Of a stretch of DNA of 64,000 nt, positions 9,799-17,910 are shown piece after piece. A model generated the notes under the pieces. The model did not search any database and was not told the origin of the DNA. It saw nothing but the letters and a program-made list of their open reading frames with translations. Source of the DNA: CAVRZJ01 sp964594125 (GTDB taxonomy: Bacteria > Acidobacteriota > Thermoanaerobaculia > Thermoanaerobaculales > Thermoanaerobaculaceae). The stretch is from NCBI GenBank assembly GCA_964594125.1, contig CAZQLL010000011.1, positions 1 through 64,000 on the forward strand. Direction: 5' to 3'. The first letter of the stretch is position 1, and each line of letters opens with the position of its first letter. Position numbers and translations under genes: made by a program.

Positions 9799-9892
9799 CC
9801 GGAAGTCGTCGCGGCGCGCGCAGATGCTCGCAGGCGGCGGCGCCCCGGCGGTCCGGAAGGGCCGCCGGCGCGGCGGGGTGAGGCTTGCGAAT
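9799..9892 (+). repeat. Element C, copy 1
   Basis: Starts CCGGAAGTCGTCGCGGCGCG, continues through a CCCCGGCGG/CCGCCGG dyad and ends GGGGTGAGG. It is homologous to 16671-16756 (inverted) and 56326-56412. It sits just after the amidase stop. Confidence 0.7.
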
Positions 9893-9945
9893 TCACTGCG
9901 CCGGCGAGGGGAGGTCGCGAGACCTCTGCTCGAGGGAAGAGTTGA

Positions 9946-10143
9946 TCAGCGAGCGCCGCGGGGCGCCAGCGGACCGACCTGGTAGGTGCCGTCGAGCCGG
10001 TCCTGCATCGCCGCGAGCTCGCCCTCGAGGCGTTCGAGCGCCGCGGCCAGCCCCGCCTCGTCGAGCTCGCCGGCGTCGCGCCGCGCCAGCAGCAGGCCCC
10101 GCTGCATCGCGAACCAGCGCTCGGGGTCGAAGTTGTAGGTCAA
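9946..10143 (-). CDS. Small helical protein with TTG start
   Basis: The 65-residue protein begins at a TTG preceded by GGAGGA five bases upstream. It starts LTYNFDPERW and then runs as a charged, heptad-like helix rich in Leu, Glu and Arg (about 20-55), ending DGTYQVGPL. The upstream continuation of the frame is Arg/Pro-rich and not protein-like. I recognise a recurring type of small helical protein with a YNFDP(E/D)RW opening, but know no function. It is divergent from the C69 peptidase gene. Confidence 0.65.
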   Translation of the reverse strand: MTYNFDPERWFAMQRGLLLARRDAGELDEAGLAAALERLEGELAAMQDRLDGTYQVGPLAPRGAR

Positions 10144-10321
10144 GCCGTCCTCCGGCGCGCATGGTACGCCGGCGCGCTGCCCACGGTCGTGTTTCCGCGC
10201 CGCCCACTGTCGCGCCGGCCCGCCGATGGCCGCCGGCGCCGCATGCGGCCCCGCGTACAATCGGCCGGCGGCCGTCCGCGGCGCCGTGCGCGCCGCGCCC
10301 GTTCGCCGGAGGGAAACCGCC

Positions 10322-11953
10322 ATGCGCCTGCGCCCCGTCACGCCGTTCCTCCTGCTCCTCGCCGTCCTCGCCGCCGGTACCGCCCTGCCGTGCACCAACA
10401 TCCTGGTGACGAAGGGCGCCTCGGCAGACGGCTCGGTGATCATCACCTACTCGGTGGACGGCGAGTTCCACCCGCTGCTGCGCCACACGCCCGCCGCCGA
10501 CCACGCACCCGGCGAGTTCTTCGAGGTGAAGGAGCGCGATGGCGTAGTGCGGCTGCGCATCCCGCAGCCGCCGCACACGTACGCGGTCACCGGGATCATG
10601 AACGAGCACCAGCTCGCGATCGGCGAGACGACGTTCGACGGCCGCGAGGAGCTCGAGAACCCGGACGGCGGCCTCAGCTACTGGACGCTGATGCAGCTCG
10701 CGCTGCAGCGCGCGCGCACCGCCCGCGAGGCGATCGGAGTGATCGCGGCGCTCGTCGACGAGTTCGGCTACCGGTCGACCGGCGAGTCGTTCTCGATCGC
10801 CGACCCGGCGGAGGCGTGGATCATGGAGATGATCGGCCCCGGAAAGGGCGGCAAGGGGGCGCTGTGGGTGGCGGTGCGGGTGCCCGACGGGATGGTCTCG
10901 GCGCACGCCAACAAGGCGCGCATCGGCGCGTTCCCGCTCGCCGACCCCGCCAACTGCCTGTACGCGCCGAACGTCATCGACTTCGCGGTGGCGCGCGGCT
11001 ATTGGGACCCGAAGGGCGGCGCGCCGTTCCGCTTCTGCGACGCCTACTGCCCGGCCACCGCGCAGAAGCTGCGCTACACCGAGACGCGCGTGTGGTCGAT
11101 CTTCCGCCGCGCCGCGCCGTCGCTCGACCTGCCGATCGACTACAGCCGCGGCACCCCGGGCGCCCGCCCCTACCCGCTGTGGATCAAGGCCGACCGCACG
11201 CTGTCGGTGCAGGACGTGATCGCGCTGATGCGCGACCACTACGAGGGGACGCCGGTCGACATGACCGCCGGCGTCGACGCCGGCCCGTTCGGCTCGCCGC
11301 TGCGCAACCGTCCGATGGCGTTCACGCTCGACGGCAAGGACTACACCTGGGAACGGCCGATCTCCACCCAGCAGACCGGCTGCACCTACGTGGCGCAGGT
11401 GCGCGGCGCGCTGCCGGCGGCGGTCGGCGGCGTGCTCTGGTACGGCGTCGACGACACCGCCACCTCGTGCTTCTTCCCGCTGTACGCCGGCGGCGGCGGC
11501 GTGCCGCCGTCGTTCGCCCGCGGCTCGCTGCAGACGTTCTCGTGGGACTCGGCGTGGTGGGTGTTCAACGTCGCGGCGAACTTCGCGCAGCTCCGCTTCT
11601 CCTCCATGGTCGTGGACATCCGCAGGGTGCAACAGGAGCTCGAGGGGAACTTCTTCGCGCTGCAGCCGGCGATCGAGAAGACCGCGCTCGACATGCTCGC
11701 GAGCGACCCGGAGCGCGCGCGCCGCTTCCTCACCGACTACGGCGTCTCCGCCGGCGAGCAGGTGGTGCGCCGCTGGAAGGAGCTCGCAGAGGCGCTGTTC
11801 ACGAAGTACAACGACGGCTACGTCAAGGACGACGCGGGCCGGCCGCAGGAGCTCGGCTACCCGGAGGCGTGGCTGCGCGAGGTCATCAAGGCGCGCCCGG
11901 GGCAGTTCGACCTCCCCGGCGACGGGATCATCGCCAGCCCCGACTCGTACTGA
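10322..11953 (+). CDS. C69 family dipeptidase (secreted)
   Basis: A 543-residue N-terminal-nucleophile hydrolase expected to cleave dipeptides. A signal peptide covers residues 1-23 and is followed directly by Cys24 in CTNILVTKGASADGS. The mature enzyme would therefore begin with its catalytic cysteine, as the family requires. Further family blocks are present, such as NEHQLAIGETTFDGR and the SFSIADPAEAWIMEMIG region. The ATG has GGAGGG eight bases upstream. The protein ends at residue 543 with no extra domain. It is probably periplasmic, feeding peptide nutrients to the cell. It is monocistronic, convergent with the dehydrogenase gene. Confidence 0.92.
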   Translation: MRLRPVTPFLLLLAVLAAGTALPCTNILVTKGASADGSVIITYSVDGEFHPLLRHTPAADHAPGEFFEVKERDGVVRLRIPQPPHTYAVTGIMNEHQLAIGETTFDGREELENPDGGLSYWTLMQLALQRARTAREAIGVIAALVDEFGYRSTGESFSIADPAEAWIMEMIGPGKGGKGALWVAVRVPDGMVSAHANKARIGAFPLADPANCLYAPNVIDFAVARGYWDPKGGAPFRFCDAYCPATAQKLRYTETRVWSIFRRAAPSLDLPIDYSRGTPGARPYPLWIKADRTLSVQDVIALMRDHYEGTPVDMTAGVDAGPFGSPLRNRPMAFTLDGKDYTWERPISTQQTGCTYVAQVRGALPAAVGGVLWYGVDDTATSCFFPLYAGGGGVPPSFARGSLQTFSWDSAWWVFNVAANFAQLRFSSMVVDIRRVQQELEGNFFALQPAIEKTALDMLASDPERARRFLTDYGVSAGEQVVRRWKELAEALFTKYNDGYVKDDAGRPQELGYPEAWLREVIKARPGQFDLPGDGIIASPDSY

Positions 11954-12002
11954 CCGCGGGCGCGGCGCCGCGGCCGCTCCCGCACGCCCCGGCCCGCCGC
12001 AC

Positions 12003-12794
12003 CTACCCGCGGGCGCGCGCGGCGGCGGCGCGCACCAGCCAGGGCGCCAGGTGCGCGAGCGCTCTGGCCACCCTGCCGTGCGCGGTGACCACGACCTCGC
12101 GGCGCCGCGCCGCGATCCCGCGGGCGATCTTCCGCGCCGCGACATCGGCCGGCATCCGCAGCCAGCGCGGCACCGGGTCGGACGCGTCTTTCCGCACCCT
12201 GCCGTAGCGATCGACGAGGCGGATCTCGGCGTCGACGTACCCCGGGCTGACGAGCACTACCGCCACGCCGTGCGGCGCGAGCTCGATGCGCAGCGACTCG
12301 GCGAGCGAGCGCACCGCGTACTTGCTGGCGGCGTACGGTGCACTCCCCGGCCCGGGAAGGTACCCGGCGACCGAGCCGACGAGCGCCAGCGTGCCGCGGC
12401 GGCGCTCGAGCTCTCCGAGCGCGGCGTACGCCGTGCGCAGCACGCCGAAGACGTTCGTCTCGATCTGGCGCCGCCAGTCGGCGAGCGCGAGCTCGGCGAA
12501 GCGGCCGGAGACGCTGAAGCCGGCGTTGGCGACCGCAACGTCGACGCCGCCGAGGCGCTCGACACAGGCGGCGACTGCGCGCTCGAGGTCGCCGTCGCGG
12601 GTCACGTCGCAGGCGATCGCCTCCGCGCGCCGGCCGAGCGCGCGCACCCGCGCGGCGACCTCGGCGAGGCGGTCCGCACGGCGCGCGAGCAGCGCGACGT
12701 CGCCGCCCGCGCGCGCGACCGCGAGCGCGAGCGCCGCGCCGATCCCCGACGACGCTCCGGTGATCAGCACGACCTTGCCGCCGAACCGGGCCAT
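12003..12794 (-). CDS. Short-chain dehydrogenase/reductase
   Basis: A 263-residue classical SDR oxidoreductase using NAD(P). TGASSGIG (12-19) binds the cofactor, NAG lies at 89-91, and the catalytic Ser140, Tyr153 and Lys157 are in place (YAASK). An RR pair after the second strand suggests NADPH preference. The C-terminal helices after PGYVDAEI may touch a membrane or substrate, as in DltE or 3-ketoacyl-type SDRs. A GTG 18 bases upstream in frame is an alternative start. The ATG giving MARFGGKVVLITG is preferred because it places the Rossmann strand correctly. The substrate is unknown. Confidence 0.9.
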   Translation of the reverse strand: MARFGGKVVLITGASSGIGAALALAVARAGGDVALLARRADRLAEVAARVRALGRRAEAIACDVTRDGDLERAVAACVERLGGVDVAVANAGFSVSGRFAELALADWRRQIETNVFGVLRTAYAALGELERRRGTLALVGSVAGYLPGPGSAPYAASKYAVRSLAESLRIELAPHGVAVVLVSPGYVDAEIRLVDRYGRVRKDASDPVPRWLRMPADVAARKIARGIAARRREVVVTAHGRVARALAHLAPWLVRAAAARARG

Positions 12795-13056
12795 CGCCGG
12801 CCATGCCACCACACGCCCCCGCCGGCGTCAACGGTGAGGGACCGAGCAGAGATGCGCGGCCGCGGTCGGGCAGGCGATCCCCGCCGTTCCGTCGGCGCCG
12901 CTGAACGTCGGCTGCGCGCTGCGCCCGCGCGGCGCCGGATTCGCCCTGACCACCGCGCCGCCCGCAGCGCCGAGGCAGGCCGCTCCGGCCGGCGCCGCGG
13001 CCCCCGGAATGCGCGGCGCCGCGCCCCGCGTTGTGCCCGGCGACGGGAACGCGCGC

Positions 13057-13920
13057 ATGAACGAACCGCGGTCGATCTGCTGGTACGAGGGGCGCTGGCA
13101 CGACGGCGACACGCCGCTGATGGGCTCGACGACCCACGCGGCGTGGCTGGGCAGCGTCGTGTTCGACGGCGCCCGCGCCTTCGAGGGTCTGGCACCCGAC
13201 CTCGACCGCCACTGCGCGCGCGCCGTGCGCTCCGCCGAGGCGCTGCACATGCGGCCGCCGGTGGACGCGGCGCGCATCGAGTCGCTGGCGCGCGAGGGGA
13301 TCCTGCGCTTTCCGCCCGGCGAGGCGCTTTACATCCGGCCGATGTTCTGGGTGCAGGACGGGCTGATCGCCTACGATCCGGAGTCGACGCGCTTCGCGCT
13401 GGTGATCACCCGGATGCCGCTGCCCGACCCCGCCGCCGGCTTCACCGCCTGCCTGTCGAGTTACCGCCGTCCCGCCCCCGACCAGGCGCCCACCCAAGCC
13501 AAGGCGTCGTGCCTCTACCCGCTGGCGTCGCTCGCGGTGTTCGAGGCGCGCGCGCGCGGGTTCGACAACGCGGTGCTGCGCGACCCGAAAGACAACGTCG
13601 CCGAGTTCACCGCGCAGAACCTGTTCATGGTGAAGGACGGCGTCTGCTCGACGCCCGCGCCCAACGGGACGTTCCTCGCGGGGATCACGCGGCAGCGTGT
13701 GATCGCCCTGCTGCGCGAAACGGGCACTGAGGTCGTGGAGCGCACCATCAGCCCCGACGAGCTGCTCGCAGCGGACGAGATCTTCGCCACCGGCAACCAT
13801 GGGAAGGTGACACCGTGCCTGCGCTACGAGGGCGCCGCCCTCGCCCCCGGCCCCTGCGCCGCGCGGGCGCGCGCCCTCTACTGGGAGTGGGCGCGGGCCA
13901 CGGCGCCGGCCCGCCGTTGA
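13057..13920 (+). CDS. Class IV aminotransferase, branched-chain type
   Basis: A 287-residue PLP enzyme. The fold-type IV features are visible: WLGSVVFDGARAFEG near the N-terminus, a PLP lysine at Lys149 in QAKASCLYPL, and the glutamate of DNVAEFTAQNLFMV. The GTFLAGITRQRV block binds phosphate or cofactor. The pattern fits branched-chain aminotransferase (leucine, isoleucine and valine with 2-oxoglutarate). D-amino-acid aminotransferase or aminodeoxychorismate lyase are related alternatives. No strong ribosome site precedes the ATG. It is divergent from the dehydrogenase gene and lies upstream of the surface-protein gene. Confidence 0.85.
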   Translation: MNEPRSICWYEGRWHDGDTPLMGSTTHAAWLGSVVFDGARAFEGLAPDLDRHCARAVRSAEALHMRPPVDAARIESLAREGILRFPPGEALYIRPMFWVQDGLIAYDPESTRFALVITRMPLPDPAAGFTACLSSYRRPAPDQAPTQAKASCLYPLASLAVFEARARGFDNAVLRDPKDNVAEFTAQNLFMVKDGVCSTPAPNGTFLAGITRQRVIALLRETGTEVVERTISPDELLAADEIFATGNHGKVTPCLRYEGAALAPGPCAARARALYWEWARATAPARR

Positions 13921-14029
13921 CCTCGCTTGACGGCGTGCGCCGCCACCCCTAGCATCGGAGGGGACGAGGGTGGCGCCATGCGGCCGGAGTGGCGGCCAGT
14001 CCGGCCGGCCGCGGAGCGAGGGGGAGCTC

Positions 14030-16582
14030 ATGACGTCGCGGCTGGTTCGCTCATTGCAGCGCGGCAGGCTTGTTGTCCTTGCGGGAACGGTCGGCGCCGG
14101 CCTCGGTGCGCTCGTCTGGCTCGCGCCGGCCGGAAACCGCCGGCCGCTCGTCTCCGTCTCGCTCCGCGCCGCCTCCGTGCAGCCGCTGGCGAGCGTCACG
14201 CTCGTGGCCGGCGCGAGCGCGCTGCTCGCCGAGGCGGCCGGGGCGGCCGCGGGAGACGGCGCGGAGCTCGCGGTCTCCAACCCCGGCGCCACCATGGCGG
14301 CGTTCACGCTGGAGGCGGCGGGGGAGGACACTTCGCGGCCGCCGGCGGCGAGCTTCATGCTCGCCCCCGGCGCCGCGCAGCGCTACTCCGACATCGCCGG
14401 ATCGCTGCTGCGCACCGGCAGCGACGGCGAGATACGGATCACCGTCACCCGCGGCACGCTCGCGGTCAGGAGCGACACCCGCGTCCTCGTCGGCCCCGGC
14501 GGCGCCCGCGTGGCGCCTTCCCTGCCGGAGCGTCCCCGCCCCGCGGCCCGTCGGGCGAGCAGGGTGGCGGTCATCCCGGACGGCCCGGCACAGCCGATCG
14601 CCGACGAGCCCGTGGTGCCGCCGGTCCTCGCCTCGCCCCCGGGGCCTCCCCTGGGAGCGCTGGACACCCAGGCGGCGCGGCGCCCGCTCGGCCGCCACCT
14701 CGGGCCGGCCGGCCCTGCCACGCCGACGCCGGCCGTAACGCCGACCCCGACACCCACCCCGACACCCAGCCCGACGCCGCTCCCCACCTCGACACCGACG
14801 CCGACCCCCACCCCGAGCATCCCCGACCTCGGCATGATCGTGCCCGAGAACTGGCCTGGATGCGTGATCGCCAACTACCGGCCGGTCGGCCCGCCGCCGG
14901 TCAGGGAGGCGCTTGAGTCCGCGAACTGGACCTACCTCTACTGGGGCGTCGCCAACTACGGGACGGCCGGCGTGTCGCAGCCGATCACCTTCGCCCTGCA
15001 CCTCGACGGAAAGCTGCTGACGCTGGTCGTCTGGGACCCGACCGAGCTCGGTCCCGGCGGCCTCCCGGCCTGGACCTACGTCACCTTCAACCCGGTCACG
15101 GTGACGATCCCGGCGGCGGGCCAGCACACGATCGCCGTCACCGTCGACCCGAACCGCCAGGTCGCGGACACCAACCCCGCGAACAACACCTGCTCCCTGA
15201 CCGACACCTGGACGCAGCCGGCTGCCAGCGGTAAGAACCTCGGCCTCTACAAGCCGCCGACCTGGCCCGCGAGCGTCGTGTGCAATGAGCGCCAGGTCGG
15301 GCCGCCGCCGGTCAGCGAGTCGCTCACGGCGGGCGCCCCCACCTTCGTGTACTGGTCGGTAGCCAATTTCGGCACCGCGACGGTGATGGAGCCGATCGAC
15401 TTCGCGGTCTACCTCGACGGCGCGCGGGTGTGGGAGGGGACGTGGAACCCCGCCCCGAGCGGCGGGCTGAAGGGCTCGACCTACGCGACCTTCAGCCCGA
15501 TTCAGCTCACCATCCCCACCGGCGGCGGCCACACGCTCTCCGTGCGGGCCGACCCGGACCGCGCGATCCGCGACGACGACTGGTCAAACAACGCGAGCGG
15601 CTTCGCGGGGACCTGGGGGTGGGGCGCGGTGGCGCCGTCGCCGCCTGCGAACCAGCAGCCCCCCATCAACCCGATCGACGCGGGGACGCTGGTGATGACC
15701 AACCTCATCCCGCTGGTCGCTGCCTCGTACCCGCCGCTCGACGACATCGTGTCGTCGTTCCTCTCCTCCGGGCTCCAGCCGCTGATCAACCAGTTCGTGG
15801 CCATCGACCCGATCCACCGCATCCCGGTGCCCAACGGCGTCAGCCTGGTGTTCGGCGACCAGCCCGTGTCGACGAAGTACGGGACGTTCACGGGCGCCGC
15901 CACGGTCACGCTGGCAAACCTGCAGACCACCGCCAGCACGTTCTCCAGCGACTTCAGCTTCTGGATGACACCGGACTTCACGGCGAACGGGCAGCGCGTG
16001 GCGATCACGCAGGCGACCGGGCACTTCAGCGGCAGCCAGTCCGCACTCAACGCCTTCGGTCTGCGGTGGGCGGGTGTGAAGACGCTGTTCGACGCCAGCT
16101 TCACGGGCTCCGGCTCGTTCCCGCCGGCGACGGAGGGCGGTAGCTTCCACGTCGACACCAGCAAGTGCAAGACCTACCCGGTCTCGGGGACGATCAACTT
16201 CACGGTCGGCGGCGACCGCTACGTCATCACCTTCAACGACAAATGCGACGGCAGCTTCGGCGCGCAGACAAACCCGCCGGCGCAGCCATGCAACGCCGGC
16301 CAGCAGGTCGCCGGCGGCGACGCCGCCGACTCGCGCTACTTCGAGATGGGCAGGACCTCCGGCACCTTCACGTTCGACTATCAGACGTACAGCCAGCGGG
16401 ACAGGATCCAGGTGATCTACGAGGGCCGGACGATCTTCGACACCGGCTGCGTCGGCGAGTCGAGGACGGGCGTGAGCATCAGCTTCAGCGGCGCCACCAC
16501 CGTGGTCACGGTGACCGTGACGCCCAACTGCCAGGGCGGCAGCGGCACCGCCTGGAACTACACGCTGCACTGCCCGACGTAG
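14030..16582 (+). CDS. Cell-surface protein with two CARDB-like domains
   Basis: An 850-residue exported protein. An N-terminal hydrophobic segment (about 13-32) acts as signal or anchor. After a low-complexity part, a Pro-Thr linker (about 230-263, encoded by a CCGACS-type microsatellite) leads to two similar beta domains of the CARDB type, at about 275-400 and 405-530. Both carry the pattern VGPPPV(R/S)E, then YW(G/S)VAN(Y/F)GTA, then a LDG strand and a final DxNxxNN. The C-terminal 300 residues are beta-rich and rich in cysteine near the end, and I do not recognise them. GGGGGAGCTC directly precedes the ATG. It is likely an adhesion or polymer-binding surface protein. Confidence 0.82.
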   Translation: MTSRLVRSLQRGRLVVLAGTVGAGLGALVWLAPAGNRRPLVSVSLRAASVQPLASVTLVAGASALLAEAAGAAAGDGAELAVSNPGATMAAFTLEAAGEDTSRPPAASFMLAPGAAQRYSDIAGSLLRTGSDGEIRITVTRGTLAVRSDTRVLVGPGGARVAPSLPERPRPAARRASRVAVIPDGPAQPIADEPVVPPVLASPPGPPLGALDTQAARRPLGRHLGPAGPATPTPAVTPTPTPTPTPSPTPLPTSTPTPTPTPSIPDLGMIVPENWPGCVIANYRPVGPPPVREALESANWTYLYWGVANYGTAGVSQPITFALHLDGKLLTLVVWDPTELGPGGLPAWTYVTFNPVTVTIPAAGQHTIAVTVDPNRQVADTNPANNTCSLTDTWTQPAASGKNLGLYKPPTWPASVVCNERQVGPPPVSESLTAGAPTFVYWSVANFGTATVMEPIDFAVYLDGARVWEGTWNPAPSGGLKGSTYATFSPIQLTIPTGGGHTLSVRADPDRAIRDDDWSNNASGFAGTWGWGAVAPSPPANQQPPINPIDAGTLVMTNLIPLVAASYPPLDDIVSSFLSSGLQPLINQFVAIDPIHRIPVPNGVSLVFGDQPVSTKYGTFTGAATVTLANLQTTASTFSSDFSFWMTPDFTANGQRVAITQATGHFSGSQSALNAFGLRWAGVKTLFDASFTGSGSFPPATEGGSFHVDTSKCKTYPVSGTINFTVGGDRYVITFNDKCDGSFGAQTNPPAQPCNAGQQVAGGDAADSRYFEMGRTSGTFTFDYQTYSQRDRIQVIYEGRTIFDTGCVGESRTGVSISFSGATTVVTVTVTPNCQGGSGTAWNYTLHCPT

Positions 16583-16655
16583 GCCGCCGCCGCGCCTCCA
16601 CCGGCGAGGCGCGGCGCGGAGCGACGACGGCCTGCTACCGGCCCATCGCGGCGCC

Positions 16656-16756
16656 GGGGTGAAGGCGGCACCTTCACCCCACCGCCCCGGCGGCCCTGCC
16701 GGGCCGCCGGGGCGCTGCTGCTCCCGAGGATCTGCGCGCGCCGGGACGGCTTCCGG
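16656..16756. terminator. Double hairpin with element C copy 2 between convergent genes
   Basis: A perfect 10-bp stem (GGGGTGAAGG, loop CGGCA, CCTTCACCCC) at 16656-16680 is followed by a second one (CCCCGGCGGC, 8-base centre, GCCGCCGGGG). The second belongs to an inverted copy of element C (16671-16756). Lying between the convergent surface-protein and osmC genes, it could end transcription in both directions. No T-run is present. Confidence 0.55.
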
Positions 16757-16828
16757 ATGGGTCGATCGGCTCCAGTCTCGGCGCCGGCGAACCGGCCCCG
16801 CGGCGCCGGCCCGCCTCCCGCGGTCGGC

Positions 16829-17269
16829 CTACGCGAGGCGCGCGGCGTACGTGAGCTGCTCGAGCCCGGGCTTGAGCAGGCGCGAGACCGGGCAGGCGTC
16901 CCTGGCCTTGGCCGCAGCCGCGTCGAACGCCTCGGCGGTGATCCCCGGCACGCGGCCTTCGCAGTCGAGGTGGACCGCGACGATGCTCGCGCCGCCGGGG
17001 TCCATCCGCATCCGCAGCGTCGCGGTGGTGCGGACCTCGGCGGGGGAGTGGCCGCCGCCGGCGAGAATGTTGGACAGCGCCATCGAGAAGCAGGCGGCGT
17101 GCGCCGCGGCGATCAGCTCCTCGGGGTTGGAGGCGGGGGCGTTCTCGAAGCGGGACGCGAAGCTGTACGGCGCCTCCGCGAGGACGCCGCTCGGCGTCGA
17201 CGCGGCGCCGCGACCGCCCTTCAGGTCGCCGCTCCAGTGGGCCGATCCGGTTCTCACGATTTCTGGCAT
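16829..17269 (-). CDS. OsmC family peroxiredoxin-like protein
   Basis: A 146-residue cytoplasmic protein that reduces organic hydroperoxides with a cysteine pair. Cys60 lies in NPEELIAAAHAACFSMAL and Cys126 in ARDACPVSRLLKPG, at the spacing usual for OsmC. The N-terminal region (RTGSAHWSGDL to the PYSFASRFE block) fits the OsmC rather than the Ohr branch. AAGGAG lies seven bases before the ATG. The gene is divergent from the Fur-family regulator, with 99 bases between them, so shared peroxide control is likely. Confidence 0.92.
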   Translation of the reverse strand: MPEIVRTGSAHWSGDLKGGRGAASTPSGVLAEAPYSFASRFENAPASNPEELIAAAHAACFSMALSNILAGGGHSPAEVRTTATLRMRMDPGGASIVAVHLDCEGRVPGITAEAFDAAAAKARDACPVSRLLKPGLEQLTYAARLA

Positions 17270-17332
17270 GTTCGCTCCTTCCGCGGCGCACAACCTCGCC
17301 GCAGCGGCGGATATTTCGTCCTCGCCGGATCC

Positions 17333-17374
17333 TTGACACGGTCCAAAAACTGATTCATCCTTAGACTCATGAAT
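17333..17374 (+). promoter_or_regulatory. Candidate promoter and Fur-type operator over the regulator start
   Basis: TTGACA at 17333-17338 is a perfect -35 box. An inverted repeat ATTCAT (17353-17358), 10 bases, ATGAAT (17369-17374) covers the expected -10 region and includes the start codon of the regulator. This would suit autorepression by the Fur-family protein. The -10 box is not clear, and the message may have little or no leader. Confidence 0.45.
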
Positions 17375-17899
17375 AGCAGCGCGGCTGATCTCCTCCGCAG
17401 GCACGGGCTCCACGTCACGGCGCAACGCCTGGCGGTGCTGGCGGCGGTGTCGGGCAGGCCACACTGCACGGCCGACGATGTCGCCGCGTCGGTGCGGGAC
17501 GAGATCGGCGCCATCTCGCGCCAGGCGGTGTACGACGCCCTCGGCCTCCTGGCGGAGAAGGGACTGATCCGGCGCATCCAGCCCGCCGGATCGCCGGCCC
17601 GCTACGAGAGCCGGACCGGCGACAACCACCACCACCTGATCTGTCGCACCTGCGGCCGGATGACCGACGTCGACTGCGCCGTCGGCGCCGCGCCGTGCCT
17701 GACGCCCGCCGACGGCGCCGGCTACGAGATCCACGAAGCCGAGGTGATCTACTGGGGCCGCTGCCCCGACTGCCTCGGTCGCACTCCCCTCCGCCCCCGG
17801 GCCGCGGGGGAGACCGCACCTGTTTCACGCGCCGCGCGCACGAGCGCGGGCAGCAACGGCAACCGAGCAACCAATCACAATCACACCGAGCAGCGATAA
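17369..17899 (+). CDS. Fur/PerR family regulator
   Basis: A 176-residue metal-dependent DNA-binding regulator. The winged helix occupies about 5-82 (TAQRLAVLAAV, then SRQAVYDALGLLAEKGLI). The dimer domain has the HHH cluster (87-89) and two CxxC pairs, Cys92/Cys95 and Cys132/Cys135, that form the structural zinc site. The last 40 residues are a non-conserved, low-complexity tail. The TAA stop overlaps the AAGGAGG of katG, so the two genes form an operon, as furA-katG does in actinobacteria. The role inferred is peroxide-sensitive repression of katG and perhaps of the divergent osmC gene. Confidence 0.9.
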   Translation: MNSSAADLLRRHGLHVTAQRLAVLAAVSGRPHCTADDVAASVRDEIGAISRQAVYDALGLLAEKGLIRRIQPAGSPARYESRTGDNHHHLICRTCGRMTDVDCAVGAAPCLTPADGAGYEIHEAEVIYWGRCPDCLGRTPLRPRAAGETAPVSRAARTSAGSNGNRATNHNHTEQR

Positions 17900-17910
17900 G
17901 GAGGCCAGAC

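Noticed and set aside
6714..9896. Minus-strand frame opposite the DUF4388 and amidase genes
   Set aside because: The plus-strand genes carry recognisable domains and good ribosome sites. The antisense product has none.
14717..14818. Short tandem repeats that could be mistaken for a CRISPR array
   Set aside because: They are a Pro-Thr coding microsatellite inside the surface-protein gene, without spacers of regular length. No CRISPR array or cas gene was seen.
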